From NCBI GenBank assembly GCA_020310875.1, contig CM035412.1, forward strand, positions 133,592,773 to 133,656,772: a stretch of DNA of 64,000 nucleotides. Reading direction: 5' to 3'. Shown here piece by piece: positions 24,672 to 35,216 of the stretch. This DNA is from Ceratopteris richardii (lineage: Eukaryota; Streptophyta; Polypodiopsida; Polypodiales; Pteridaceae). How positions within the stretch are numbered: position 1 is the stretch's first letter; every line of letters starts with the position of its first letter. Both the position numbers and the translations under genes were made by a program. Below the pieces are notes generated by a model. That model saw only the letters and a program-made list of their open reading frames with translations. It did not search any database and was not told where the DNA came from.

Positions 24672-24899
24672 TGTTGGAGTTCGAGGTCTATGGAAGCATG
24701 TGAACAACACAAGGAAGAAGAAGAATCTTCGAGCACAACACACAATACAGAATGTATTACCAAAGAATGTAAAAAGATAAGTATCCCATTGGGGTGATAG
24801 GCATATATGTAATCCAGGGGAAAAAACCTCCTAAAGAGGGAAAAAGTACCCCGGTCGTCCTAGTTTGTTCACACACATCACTACCTAAATATATCAACA
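24672..24899 (-). repeat. Short LTR (228 bp) of a copia remnant
   Basis: It starts TGTTGGAGTTCG and ends ATATCAACA. The next bases on the minus strand (GCTCCCAAGGGGGAT, 24900-24914) form a polypurine tract, and an RNase H end follows at the right distance. The LTR is much shorter than the roughly 1 kb LTRs elsewhere in the window, so this is a separate lineage. Confidence 0.7.
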
Positions 24900-24972
24900 A
24901 ATCCCCCTTGGGAGCGATGGAGTGCACAAGGAGCTGGCACTCATGTATAAGGAAGTGCAAAGCTATCTGGAA

Positions 24973-25290
24973 TCAATCCACAAAAGGAGGTAAGCCCAAA
25001 GCTTTTTGGAAAGCTTCAAACTTCTCCCTAGGCAAAGTCTTTGTGAAAAGGTATGCAATGTTCTCTTGCATGGGCACATATGCCAAGTTGATCTCTCCAG
25101 CAGAGAACCTCTCGCTAACATAATAATAGTGCACCTCCATGTGCTTAGTGCGAGTATGGAACACTAGGTTCCTCAAAACTGCCAATGCACTCTAACTATT
25201 AGTGAAGATGGTGGTGGTAGAAGACTGACCAACACCCAAATCAACCATAAGGAATCTGAGCCACATTGTTGCTATAGCACAATGGTAAGT
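24973..25290 (-). pseudogene. RNase H C-terminus of the short-LTR copia remnant
   Basis: It encodes MWLRFLMVDLGV, FTNS, one stop, SALAVLRNLVFHTRTKHMEV, HYYYVSERF and a terminal TKTLPREKFEAFQKALGL motif, typical of copia pol ends. Only this last part of pol remains; similarity stops near 25290. The KALGL ending differs from the MAGI ending of the other copia elements here. Confidence 0.8.
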
Positions 25291-26171
25291 ACCATGTTAA
25301 GAAAATCCACCTCCTTAATGTCAATCCAAAAGAGATAGGAGTGATATGAAGATTGTGAACACAAGAAGTAGTGAAAGTGAAGCTGAGAAGCATGAGAATG
25401 CAGACACACATACACACACACACAAGGAAGAGACAAGCGAGACAGAATTGAACCTAGAAAGTAGACTCTATTGTTCAAGAACACTATTACAAGATCAATC
25501 TAGCTCTAAACTCTCCTCAACTCATACAAGCTAACCTAAAAAATGAGCTCTCTAGATCTTTTTATAGTTTTTTTACTAGTTTTGACCGGTTTCACATCTA
25601 GTGGTCAATATAGTTTAAAAAATGGTTCTCGAGGGTCATTTGGAGGTCTAAACGAGATCTAAAAATAACCAAAATTGGTATGATCATTCTACCTAAGCTC
25701 CTCAAGCTTGACGACTCCTTGGCTTGCACAAAATGGAGCTATGAAATAAAGAATTGGGTGTTTCGTGATACATATATTACAAAAGTGATGAAAATCACTA
25801 TTTGGAGTTTTGACGAAGTAATATCAAGTATATTTATTTGAAATAAATGAATTTTTGGCCCCCCACAACTCTTTGTAGTCTGCCTTTACATACTTCCTCT
25901 ATGTTGATGCCTTCACTACTGCCAACACCCGCCTCCCTCTCACGTATGCCATCCTTGATAGATCCTTGTTGTGGGGTCAACATAATGAAGTTTTGCAAGA
26001 GGTCCTATGCGAGGGTGTGCTCCGTGATGTAAATTCCTCGTCTGAGATCAGCTTCTAATTTTCCTAGTCTATAGCTGTAGGTTCATCAAGAGACAAAAGC
26101 CAGTAGTGTGTCGAATATACAAGTTGCTCGCAAGTGAACAACTGAAGGAGATGGGTAGGCTGGCTGATGAA
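25291..26171. other. Unassigned DNA left of element J
   Basis: It includes a CA-rich patch near 25400-25425. On the plus strand at about 25888-26170 there are protein-like stretches (YVDAFTTANTRLPLTYAIL, later KRQKPVVCRIYKLLASEQL) broken by a stop, running up to the J insertion point. I do not recognise the protein. Confidence 0.4.
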
Positions 26172-26279
26172 TGTTGGAGGAGATGGTGGATAGCCTTTAA
26201 AGATGAAGTGGTGTTGCTTGAACCTTCTTCACACCAACCAAGAACAATTGTTGGAGAGTATAGTGGGCCTCTTTAGCTT
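26172..26279 (-). repeat. 3' LTR of J, first part
   Basis: TGTTGGAGGAGATGG...TTTAGCTT matches 55367 onward. It is cut by element D; AGCTT (26275-26279) is duplicated at 41826-41830. Confidence 0.93.
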
Positions 26280-27169
26280 TGTGTACCTAAGTACCAACTT
26301 AGGGACTTGTGGAGAAAGAGACTATACCTTGATCCCCCTCAAGTGCATATAGTGGGGATTCACGCTTTATTTATCAATCCGAGGAGTATCAAAACCTAAC
26401 CGAGTGTATGAAGACATGCATTCAAATTATGATCAATGCAAGTGAGCTTTCCAAAGAGTGCAAATAATTCCAAATCTATTCCAAACAAAGGTTCAGGGAT
26501 CTATTGAGATGTCACGATACTTGGAGCAATAGCCAAGAGTAAATTGAGCTTTTCTCTCAGCTCCAAACTCCACATATAGCAAGTAGCGGGTTGCTTTTGA
26601 AGCTCTCGAGAAGACGCATCCAATGATTGTCTTTTCACTCAATTCTGACACTTTTACTTCAAGTTATGAGCAAAATACTGAGTCACGGGAATGACCTTCC
26701 TACACTTCAGCACTTCCTACACTTCACACACACCTTAACAACAACAAACAAGCACTTTCATGGATAGACAACACTTCCAAACACTCTTTTCAAGCATCAC
26801 ACATGCACACAAACTCAAAAAGAAGATGATACAGAGAGGAGAAGACACAAATTCGAAATTCTGTGCTCTTGATTCTCACAATGGCAAAAAGTCCTTACAA
26901 AGAGTCACAAATTGACTTATATACATGTGCCCTAAAAATGGTCCTTTCACACAAGAGATTGGCACTTTATTCACTAAAAGGTTAATTTCCTACTAATTTA
27001 CATGGGTAAACTACTAATCTCCAAGGGTATGCATCTAGAGGACTCCTCGTGCATTTACATCAGAAAATATGTTACAACAAGGCTATGATACAAAAATAAA
27101 GTGTCCGAATCGGAAAAATTTTGGGGCCCATCTTTTTTTGTGTTTTTTGCTCTTCTTGGCTCTACAACA
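26280..27169 (-). repeat. 3' LTR of D
   Basis: This 890 bp copy reads TGTGTACCTAAGTACC...CTCTACAACA. The first 405 bp match 41415-41818; the rest is lost from the other copy. Confidence 0.93.
26916..26923 (-). promoter_or_regulatory. Probable TATA box in D LTR
   Basis: The minus strand reads TATATAAG, followed by GTCAATTTGTGAC. In the 5' LTR this stretch lies inside the 478 bp deletion, so D's own genomic promoter is gone. Confidence 0.5.
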
Positions 27170-27186
27170 CTCTCCCCCTCTTTGTC
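27170..27186 (-). other. Polypurine tract of D
   Basis: The minus strand reads GACAAAGAGGGGGAGAG, directly abutting the LTR start. Confidence 0.8.
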
Positions 27187-27487
27187 TCTGTCATCCCTTG
27201 ACAAGCTTTACCTTTTGTCTGTAGCTTGTCTAAGTCTTCCGAATACACGCACCCAGTGGTCGAAGAAGCGATAAGGACTATCAGAAAATTTGTTACTTTA
27301 TCCAAGGTATGTCCTTTGCTTCTGTTTGCCCCTTGGTATTCCTTATATCACATATTTGGGTTGCTGCATGAACTCGGGCTACCACGCACGCCATCAGTGG
27401 CTAAGAATGTGGTATTCTTAGTCACTCTCTTCAACTTTTCAGCCTTTGCCTCTTTCTAACTTTTGGTCTTTTGATTTGTCTTTATCT

Positions 27488-27932
27488 TCACATATTGACC
27501 CATTGTATTGCTTTGGGCATGTTTACTTTCTTTCCACCGCATGCTATCAATGTGAGGATTATTACCTGCCAAGTACCTTCTTGCACTTCTTCATGGATAC
27601 TTCCTGGCCCTGGTCTGTCCTTCCCTCCTACGTGCTTTTCCTTGATGTGTGCTCTTGCGAGGCTCTGTGCAGAGATGGGTGTTGCGTGCCCCTGCAGGGC
27701 TTCTTGCAGAGATATGTCTTCAGATATAATCTTTTCAATGAGGCTTCTTTCTTGGTCTTCTTCTTTTCTTCTTTTTGTTGGACTCTCCCTCAACACTGCC
27801 CCCCTCCTGAACTCTGTCATCCCCGAGAGGCTTTGGAAGTCGGCGGGAGTATGTTCTGTAAACTTTTTGCTCTGTCTCATTAAGCAGATTAGCTTCACGT
27901 ATCATAAGTTGCTTCCATTGTTCTGCTTTCAC
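27488..27932 (-). pseudogene. Probable tail of the D 3' ORF
   Basis: It lies just downstream of the stop at 27948. The frame 27932-27735 (VKAEQWKQLMIREANLL, a basic KKKKRRRPRKK run) and then 27898-27488 (SLQEALQGHATP, GPGSIHEEVQEG) read as one protein crossing a frameshift near 27740. It continues the long 3' ORF. The Lys/Arg cluster could be a nuclear localisation or nucleic-acid-binding tail. I recognise no domain. Confidence 0.45.
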
Positions 27933-27947
27933 ACCATCATGTGGTGG

Positions 27948-29450
27948 CTATCTGTGATCAGCGAAGAAGCTTAATTCATACCCCACTAATCTGTCATTCA
28001 AGTTCGATGACATTTTTAAGAAAATTTCTGAATCAATTTCAAAAAATCCTGTGAAAAAGGTTTCCTCGAAGGTTTGCGTATATGTACTTGGTAAAAACAT
28101 AAGCCTAGAATAATATGCCATTATTGTGGGTCGGCTAGGCATAACAGACAGATCCAAAATGAGGATATATGTGCCTTGATTAATACCAATGAAATTTAAA
28201 AATGTATAATCCACGTGCTTCAACACTTTCAAAACTGTAAGTAGCATGCTAAGGATTTTATTCGTCATTTTGATAGTTAAATCGGGGACTGTGGTGTAAC
28301 AGTGCAGCCAAAATTCAATGGTTTTTACCATATAATCCTCCATCGGTAAATAATTATGAGGTGGACTTGGAAGTAGTGGATAACTCAGCCACTGTTTATT
28401 GATCACACCACTCTTTTGCATATCCGAAAATTCTCTTGCTTCTTTGCGACCTGTTGTTGGACAAAATGAAGGATTTACCTGTAATAAATACGGTGCTGCT
28501 TGCCAATGCACCCGCAAGGTAGGATTTTTCTCCAAACATTTTCTTCTCCATACAGGTTGTGCAGCTTCAAATACCTCTTGGGTGTAATTGAATGTATTGT
28601 GTTTGAAGTACAGCAGCTCATATGGATCCTTCTGTGTTATCTTCTTTATGTATTGCCTTGTTTTCTCTTTCAATAGTCCATAAGGAATGTTGAAAGGCTT
28701 CATGATCGCATCCAGATCTTTCCCTTTTATTTTGGCCTCTTTCATAACTTTGACCACTTCATTTTCAAAATTTTTTGTCAATCGGGACACCAATAGTACC
28801 CATTCCTTCTGACCTATTTCTGTAGTATATGGCATGGGATGATCATCACATGGTTCTGCCATCTGCTCTTTTATTGGAGAATTATAGTTCGGGGGAGATA
28901 GAGGACATACCTCTACCTCGTTAGTAGGACTCCCTTGTCGTGGCTCTACTGGTGTCCTGATGGATACTTTTAGTTCGGCTTTAGTTTCTAATTGTGCAAG
29001 ACATTCAGTCTTCTCTTTAACTTCTTGAAGAGCTGCCCGGAGTGCCTCTTTGGCCGCAAGTACCTCATTACTGATCTCTGCTACTTGATCTACATTTTCG
29101 TTGTAGCTCACTACGAGTTTGGCGTTTACATTTTGCAGTTGCTTTTTAAGCTCATTGGTGTCGTTGATATACCTGCTTTCCCATTCTTGTTTGAGAGCCT
29201 GCTTCTTTTTCAACAAATCAACATATTTTGCTATTTGGTCATTCAATTCTTTTTGGTCATTTGCTGTGGGCTCTTGTTTTTCGATAGGTTGATCATAAAG
29301 TAGTGCTTTCATCAGCTCTTTATTCCTATCGCGTAGATTATCATTTTCCTCCATATATACTTTGAGCTGTGTTTCCAGCAAACTACTTCTAGCTTTTATC
29401 CTCTCTTTGTCCGCTTCATTTGCTTCATGTTGTTTTTGTGATTCTATCAA
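27948..29450 (-). pseudogene. D 3' ORF, coiled-coil and C-terminal domain
   Basis: The stretch is open for 500 codons. The first 170 residues are highly charged, with Glu/Lys/Gln and Leu spaced as in a coiled coil (SSLLETQLKVYMEENDNL, VLAAKEALRAALQEVKEK). A Pro-rich link follows (about 180-215), then a more globular part with Trp and Tyr (VWRRKCLEKNPTLRVHWQAA, TIEFWLHCYTTVPDL, PSTYTQTFEETFFTGFFEID). No signal peptide or clear membrane segment is seen. It occupies the env or additional-ORF position of plant gypsy elements. Function unknown. Confidence 0.75.
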
Positions 29451-29456
29451 TTGTTC

Positions 29457-29771
29457 CTAGAGTTTTTGATTCTGCTCCATTAATGTAGTGCATTGTCCTT
29501 TGACTTCAAGTATTTCTTTATCTTTTTCTGAAACATCTTGTTGGGCATGAATCAACTGTGCCGACAGTTGCTCACTCCTTACTTGAAATTGATTCTTTTC
29601 CCACATGGCCTTGTCATGATCGGCATCTCTTTCCATCATCTGTTGTTGCATATCCATAGCTATTTGTATCATCTGCTTGACAATGGGTTTCAATTGATTA
29701 ACATCAACATTTAGCCATGTGTTAGGGATGCTAGGTTCTTCACCCGTGGTAACATCTTTCCCTTGTGCCAC
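29457..29771 (-). pseudogene. D 3' ORF, middle part
   Basis: It is in frame with the next block across one TAG (29454-29456). MAQGKDVTTGEEPSIPNTW leads into a Met/Gln/Glu-rich helix (MIQIAMDMQQQMMERDADHD) that begins the coiled coil. Between here and 30403 the frame is broken by stops but still shows Gln/Lys/Thr-rich traces, for example 30008-29793. Confidence 0.6.
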
Positions 29772-30403
29772 ATGTAACGTAGTATCATGGGGCTACCGAA
29801 TATGGGGTTGTATCCTTGGATCAGCCTCCCTATGGTCGATCTTGCCTTGTGGTGTATCATCAGGGACTTCAATCACAATTTGCTCCCTATTTTGTGGTAA
29901 ACCCCCTTCTTTGTCCATGTGTGTTTGTATTTCCTCTTTGACAGGTGGCACTGCATCTTTATTTGTGATTGGAGCGTCCTTGATGCTGATTTTTGACTTA
30001 TCGTTCAATTGAATGATGTGGGCCTATTCAGTGGATACTTCGTGGTTTTGTACCTTTGATTGTTGATTGTGAGGTGTGACTTCTACCTGGTTTATCTCTA
30101 TCCATTCCTCATTGTTCATTTCCGTTCTTATATCAGTGTCTACGGTATCTTTCTCAAGGTTGGATTCCTCATTAGAGCTCGAATCTTCTAATCCGAGTTC
30201 TTTATATCTGGCAGTTTGTGCTGGGTATGTTCTTTATTCTTTTGTTGCTTTCCTTAGCTTGCCTATCTATATTGATGTCCTTGAACATTTAGGTTCACTT
30301 GGCCCTGCATATACATATGTGTCTCTTCTAGAGCTGTGGAGAGGTCCCTTTTTGTGATTGGTTGTTGTGTCATAGGAATCTCTGGTAATGTATGTGTCCT
30401 TTT

Positions 30404-31333
30404 TTATTGTGGTGTCTCTTGGGTTGCTTCCTCTCTAATGCGTTTAGTCCCTCTCATGGGTTTCTTTGAACTAGTTCCCACTTCTTCAATGGAAATTATT
30501 GTTTTCTTTTTCATTGGCACAGTAGCTGACTTTACGTATTTTGCCATCTCAGTTGAGGTTGGCATCAAGCGTAAGCACTCTTTCATTTCTAGTGCCTCAT
30601 AAATCGACACAGTCAATGCTGAGCTTCCGTTCAAAAATTTTGGTTGACTCCACTTCTTCTTAGCTTCAAACAGGCGATCTTGAATATACGGAGTCATATT
30701 TACTTGATTTCCCACTTGCCTCATTGCATGGGAAAGCAATTGCACAATGGTTTTCTTAGGTGTTGTATATCTATGCATACTAGGAAAACAAAAATGTTAG
30801 TGCACTAATCGAATCGAGTCTTCAATATCTATATTGTTGATTTCCAAAAAGGTTCTCTTTTTTGGATCATGACATTCATCTTTGACATTAGTGAGGCCAT
30901 CTTGGCTCCATCCAAATGCTTTGTTAATTACCTTATGAGTGAATCAAATTGTTTTCCATGTACCCACTTTGTTGAGCACTCTTGCTTTCGGGATTGATGG
31001 CTTATCTGATGCAGACTGGAGAGTATTCATCACTTGGGTGCATCTCTGAAAATTTGGCAGGTATATTGGAAGTCGTAGGAATGCATCAATGCCTGCCCTT
31101 GTCTAGACATCTGTAATGTGTGGTAATCCTTGTATGATAGTTTGGAAATCTTGAGACATAATCGAAAAGTAGTGGTCTCTATCCATAATCTTAATGGTGG
31201 CCATGAAAAGTAGTTCTGCCACTAGTTCATCGTCAAGAAACCAATGACCTCTTGCCTTAGTGATTGATTCCAAGGGGAGAAGCAGGACCTCTTCCTCTTG
31301 CATAGCCTCGGAATTAGAGGATGCCATCTGCAC
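30404..31333 (-). pseudogene. D 3' ORF, N-terminal part
   Basis: The first block (31333-31103, MQMASSNSEAMQEEEV start) and the last (30778-30404) are open. The 320 bp between them stays largely in frame with isolated stops (FLRLPIYLPNFQRCTQV, NKAFGWSQDGLTNV, RTFLEINNIDIEDS). The block ends in a Lys-rich stretch (KKKTIISIEEV, KKPMRGTKRIREE). It appears to be the start of one protein of about 1,100 codons running to 27948. I do not recognise it. Confidence 0.6.
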
Positions 31334-31471
31334 TCAATACATACCAGTAATCAGTGGCAAGCTGGTATCAAGAATCATCCTTCACTTATCCTTCATAAAT
31401 TTGGCAACTCTCCAAGTGAATTGTGTCGTCCCTTCCCCATGGGTGTGAGAAAGGTAATACCTGAGATTTCT

Positions 31472-31583
<112 letters not shown>

Positions 31584-31698
31584 TGTGAGAAAACAAAAAT
31601 GTTAGTTCGTAGCCGAAGCGGTTATTGAATCATTAGTTTTTTTCTTTTGGATTATTTTACAAGTGCTCTCCTATTTCCCAAGAGGGAAATGTGCTTCA

Positions 31699-32127
31699 CT
31701 ATCCAGAAGTAGAAGAAGAATGTGCCGAATGCTTGGCCTTGTAATGTGGCCCTATTATGCATACTTTCGACTCTTGTAACTCTAGATGTGTGCAACCCAA
31801 ATTATTTGGTCGATGTGTACCGATTGTTTTGCCTATCAGCATCCAAATATGCTTTACTCCACTAGGATAGACTGCATTCTCAGCACTCCTGGAGAATGTA
31901 GTGCTTCTCACGTTGTACTTTTGCTTCGTCTGCCTTTTGAATCTTTGAATGATTTTTGTTGCGTATCTAGGCTCCTGCTCTGTTCTGTAGTTGTTTGTTT
32001 TCTGTTGTTTCGCCTTCGGATGGTACTGATTCTCCTTGTGTCTTGACCTATCCTTTTTTATGATTGTCACTTGGGCACATGATTTGGGAATCCATATTTG
32101 CATTCGGGCCGGCTGGGTGGCTATCAC
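31699..32127 (-). pseudogene. Possible coding region of D after the protease ORF
   Basis: This 142-codon frame is rich in Lys, Gln, Asn and His, with no recognised motif (MQIWIPKSCAQVTIIKKD at its start). It lies between the retropepsin-like ORF and the microsatellite. It may be a tail of the former or an untranslated spacer that happens to be open. Confidence 0.3.
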
Positions 32128-32325
32128 CTTCTTTGAAATCCATACTCTAGCAATCCTTTGTGGACCTAGGTGTCCAACGTGACCTGCATTCTTATTCTGT
32201 TGTTGTTTTCGATGTCAATAGTAGTTCTGTTGTTGAAGATATGCCGTCACTTGATCTTTTCTGATCCAAGCCTCTCTAGTGTAAGGAATGGGGTATATTC
32301 TAATGTGTGTAGGTTTTTGATAGTC

Positions 32326-32970
32326 TTATTGACTAGTCCCTCTTCTGCTTGGTTCCTCACTGAGGCTTTTATTGGATAAGACACTAATCATGTGATTTAC
32401 TGGATTAGGAGATTGTGTGAAAGCAAGATTTGGTGCATTCTCACATGAAGTACTTGATGGTGGGGTTTCCATAGTGTGAATGAACATACATTCATCATCG
32501 TGCTCGTTTGAGTGATCTCTCGGGTCTATCCATTTGGCTTTGATAGGTCGTTCGTCTAACATGCTGAATACCTCACGATGTCCTATCTTGGCCGACATGT
32601 ATCCTAGGGCCAATTGAATAGTCACTTCATATTCATATATCCAATCTTGACCTAACACGAGCTCTTCCAATAAGTCCTGATCATGACATACTAAGAGTTT
32701 TTGTTGCATTGTGATGTTTCCGAGATGTAGAGGTAAGGTAATCTTGCCTATGCATTTAGTAATTTTTCCTCCTATTCCAATCAGTTGTGCCTTAGATGGG
32801 CGTAATTCTTCCTTGAGTTTCTTGGTCAACGAAGACTTGATATAGCTTATGGCTGCTCCTGTGTCAATGAGAGCATCCACTAAGTGGTACTCTTCTGTTC
32901 CAGCACCTAAGTTCAAATAAGGTTGCTTTATTTGCTGTCCTAGGTTTTTAGTGGCTCTAAAGTTAGCCAT
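32326..32970 (-). CDS. Retropepsin-like aspartic protease ORF of D, downstream of integrase
   Basis: The 214-codon open frame starts at the ATG at 32970. It shows the catalytic loop ALIDTGAAISYI (about residues 33-44), the flap-like IGIGGKITKCIGKITLPL, and the second retropepsin block LVLGQDWIYEYEVTI. Family knowledge: such a domain cleaves Gag-Pol and normally lies between gag and RT. Here it follows the integrase frame by 55 bp on the same strand, and no D-S/T-G motif was seen between gag and RT. The frame is intact, unlike its neighbours. It could be a relocated protease or a captured second one. Confidence 0.8.
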   Translation of the reverse strand: MANFRATKNLGQQIKQPYLNLGAGTEEYHLVDALIDTGAAISYIKSSLTKKLKEELRPSKAQLIGIGGKITKCIGKITLPLHLGNITMQQKLLVCHDQDLLEELVLGQDWIYEYEVTIQLALGYMSAKIGHREVFSMLDERPIKAKWIDPRDHSNEHDDECMFIHTMETPPSSTSCENAPNLAFTQSPNPVNHMISVLSNKSLSEEPSRRGTSQ

Positions 32971-33025
32971 TGGGATGAGTTCCTCTCCTTGTCGATATCT
33001 CTCATCTCTCTCTCATCCACTCCTT

Positions 33026-34118
33026 TCATTTTCGGATTTGTTCTAGCACTTCTTGTCTAGCTTCTGCTTGTATATTTCTTTCTTCCTCTTTCCGCCTATT
33101 TTTACCCATTATTAGTCGTGACATTATCTCTTCTATCAATGGCTCTAAATATTTTTTTACTCGGCAACCACTGATATAGTTTGGCAATACTTCTCCATCT
33201 AGGGTTGCTAAGTTGATGGCTCCACTGGTAGATATACGATTGATGATCAATGGGTCATATCCTCTTTTTGGCAGTTTCTTTGCATGTTGCTTCAAAGTAT
33301 AGACCAAAACTAAATCTCCTTCCTTCAGGTTTTTGTCTTTGATATGAGCATCAAAATATGCCTTCTGTCGCCTTTTAGCAGCATAAATTCCTGCTACAGC
33401 TTGTAACCTTGTTTCATGTAACTTTTCTATTTGATCCAATCGAGCTGATAATTCATCTCCAGTCCACTCGTAAATTGTTGCTACTCTGAGAGTGGGTACT
33501 AAGAAATCAATTGGCAAGATGGCATTCTGACCGTACACTAAGTTAAAAGGAGTAGTTCTTATGGCTGTTTTGTAGGCTACTTGGAATGCCGATAAAACAT
33601 GATGTAATTGCTTATCCCAATCAGATCTACCATTGTTAACAATTTTAGTGAGGACTGTACACAAGATTTTGTTTGAACTTTTGGCATGTCCATTGGCTTG
33701 TGGGTGATATGGGGCTGATTTCTTATGAATTACTAAGAATTCATTCAGTAAACTTCTATTACTTCATTCACAAAGTGTGTGCCCCTATTACTCACAATTT
33801 CTATAGGCAATCCAAATCTAGTGAATATGTTCTCAAAGAGAAGCTTGGCCATAGTCCTCGCAACATTTTTCTTGGTTGCTTTGGCTTCCACCCATTTGGT
33901 CAAATAGTTTGTGGCTACGATTATGTACTTGGCATGGGATCCTTTAGCTGGTTGGCTAACAGGTCCTATGAAGTCTATTCCCCATTAGTAAAGGCGCTGG
34001 CACTCATCACGGGTTTCAGCGGCATTTCATCTCTTCTAATAGGATATTTTGTACGTTGGCAGGTATCACATCGTTGAACATATGTGACTGCATCTTGATG
34101 TAGAGTTGGCCACCACAT
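33026..34118 (-). pseudogene. Integrase core and C-terminus of D
   Basis: The core region (34118-33665) is broken but shows WGIDFIGPV (first Asp present). The second motif reads SNRGTHF, with Asn where SDRGTHF is expected. The third reads NGHAKSSNKIL, with Lys where Glu is expected. Both lost residues fit G-to-A changes, so the enzyme is dead. The open part 33664-33026 carries the C-terminal region (LHHVLSAFQVAYKTAIRTTP, FNLVYGQNAILPID, FDAHIKDKNLKEGDLVLVY). Confidence 0.88.
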
Positions 34119-34373
34119 TCATGCAAAGAGAATCATTTTTGCAATTTTATCTGCAGAAAAATGTCCTCCTGCAGCTCCTGTATGTGCCATCTCTAAAACA
34201 ACAAGATACTCATCTTCATGAATGCACATTCGTAAATGATTGTCTCTTCCTCGCTTGAAAATCTGTTTTCCTATGAGAACATAGTCCTTGCTTTGTTCTA
34301 TGAGTGCATGTTTCCTCGCTAGAGTAGCTCCTTCTAGGTACTCTTGGGTCCTCAAGAATTTTACCAGAGGCAT
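34119..34373 (-). pseudogene. Integrase zinc-binding domain of D (second unit)
   Basis: It has the link typical between RNase H and integrase (KFLRTQEYLEGATL, IGKQIFKRGRDNHLRMCI) and then the H2C2 zinc finger: HTGAAGGHFSADKIAKMI here, with CDTCQ following past a stop near 34118. It directly precedes the catalytic core. Confidence 0.82.
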
Positions 34374-34427
34374 GCTCCATCTTGGTGCGATTGTGGAGTA
34401 GCATAGAGTAGAGTTCTCTTCCGGATT

Positions 34428-34739
34428 TCATTCTTGACAAGTTGGGTAGGCTGATACATAGTTATGTGTATCCCTCTGCATGGTTGGCCAATATATGCCT
34501 AATCTCTTCAGTGTTTGCCATGTTCTGTTAGCATTTAAATGAGTTTTCCATTGATTTACATGTGCTTTTTGAAGCCACATTTCTTGTTCCTCTTCTTCCA
34601 TGCATCTCATGAGTAATCCACTTGAGTCTTGGTGATATAAACTTCCGGCAATGATATGGAGGTTTTTAGTCTTCCATAGGTGTTGGTTTCTGTTTGGTGT
34701 GATCCCATGTTTAGGTCCATAAGTGAGGATAGGGATCAA
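34428..34739 (-). pseudogene. Additional upstream zinc-binding-like unit of D
   Basis: This 103-codon frame lies between RNase H and the normal integrase zinc finger. It has its own HHCC-like layout: HVNQWKTH, then about 26 residues with LKRLGIYWPTMQRDTH, then AYPTCQ, where the first Cys of CPTC would be Tyr. The spacing parallels the second unit at 34119-34373, suggesting an old tandem duplication of this domain. Confidence 0.6.
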
Positions 34740-35216
34740 CTTTTCTGCTCATTGTGGACATACTTTGAGATTAAAAAGGTAAGTGTCTGGCAGATCATCC
34801 GGTACTCCTGTGGGGGGTTCTCCATGTGTCATTCTCGATAAGTGATCAGCTCTAATGTGCGTATTCCCTTTCTTGACTACTACTTCAAAGTCAAATTCCA
34901 TCAACAATAGAAACCATCCTACTAGTCATCCCATATTGTAAGGCTTATTGACTAAGTACAGTAGAGCTTGATGATCGATGAAGAATTTGAATTTATTTGC
35001 CAATAAGTAGTGTCGAAACTTCTTCACTACGTAAACCATCCCTAAACCCTCTCTCTCAGTCGTGGTATAATTGCGCTCCGCTTGATTCAGTTGTCTACTG
35101 GCATAGGCTATAGGGTGGTCTAACTTCCGTGTATCCACGGGTTGAGCTAAGATGCAACCAATGGCAAACTTGGAAGCATCTACGTGAATGTGAAATGGTT
35201 TGTTCCAATTAGGTAT
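34740..35216 (-). pseudogene. RNase H of D
   Basis: The frame 35138-34926 shows LDHPIAYASRQLNQAERNY, TTTEREGLGMVYVVKKFRHY and FFIDHQALLYLVNK, the Ty3/gypsy RNase H blocks with catalytic Glu and Asp. The domain continues past a stop at 34926 to VVVKKGNTHIRADHLSRM (about 34830). No second, archaeal-type RNase H is visible. The segment is homologous to 63655-64000. Confidence 0.85.

Noticed and set aside
27446-27974. Three overlapping plus-strand frames of 130-167 codons
   Set aside because: They are antisense to the tail of the D 3' ORF, show no motif and are rich in Ser/Cys/Phe as expected from antisense of Lys/Glu-rich coding sequence.
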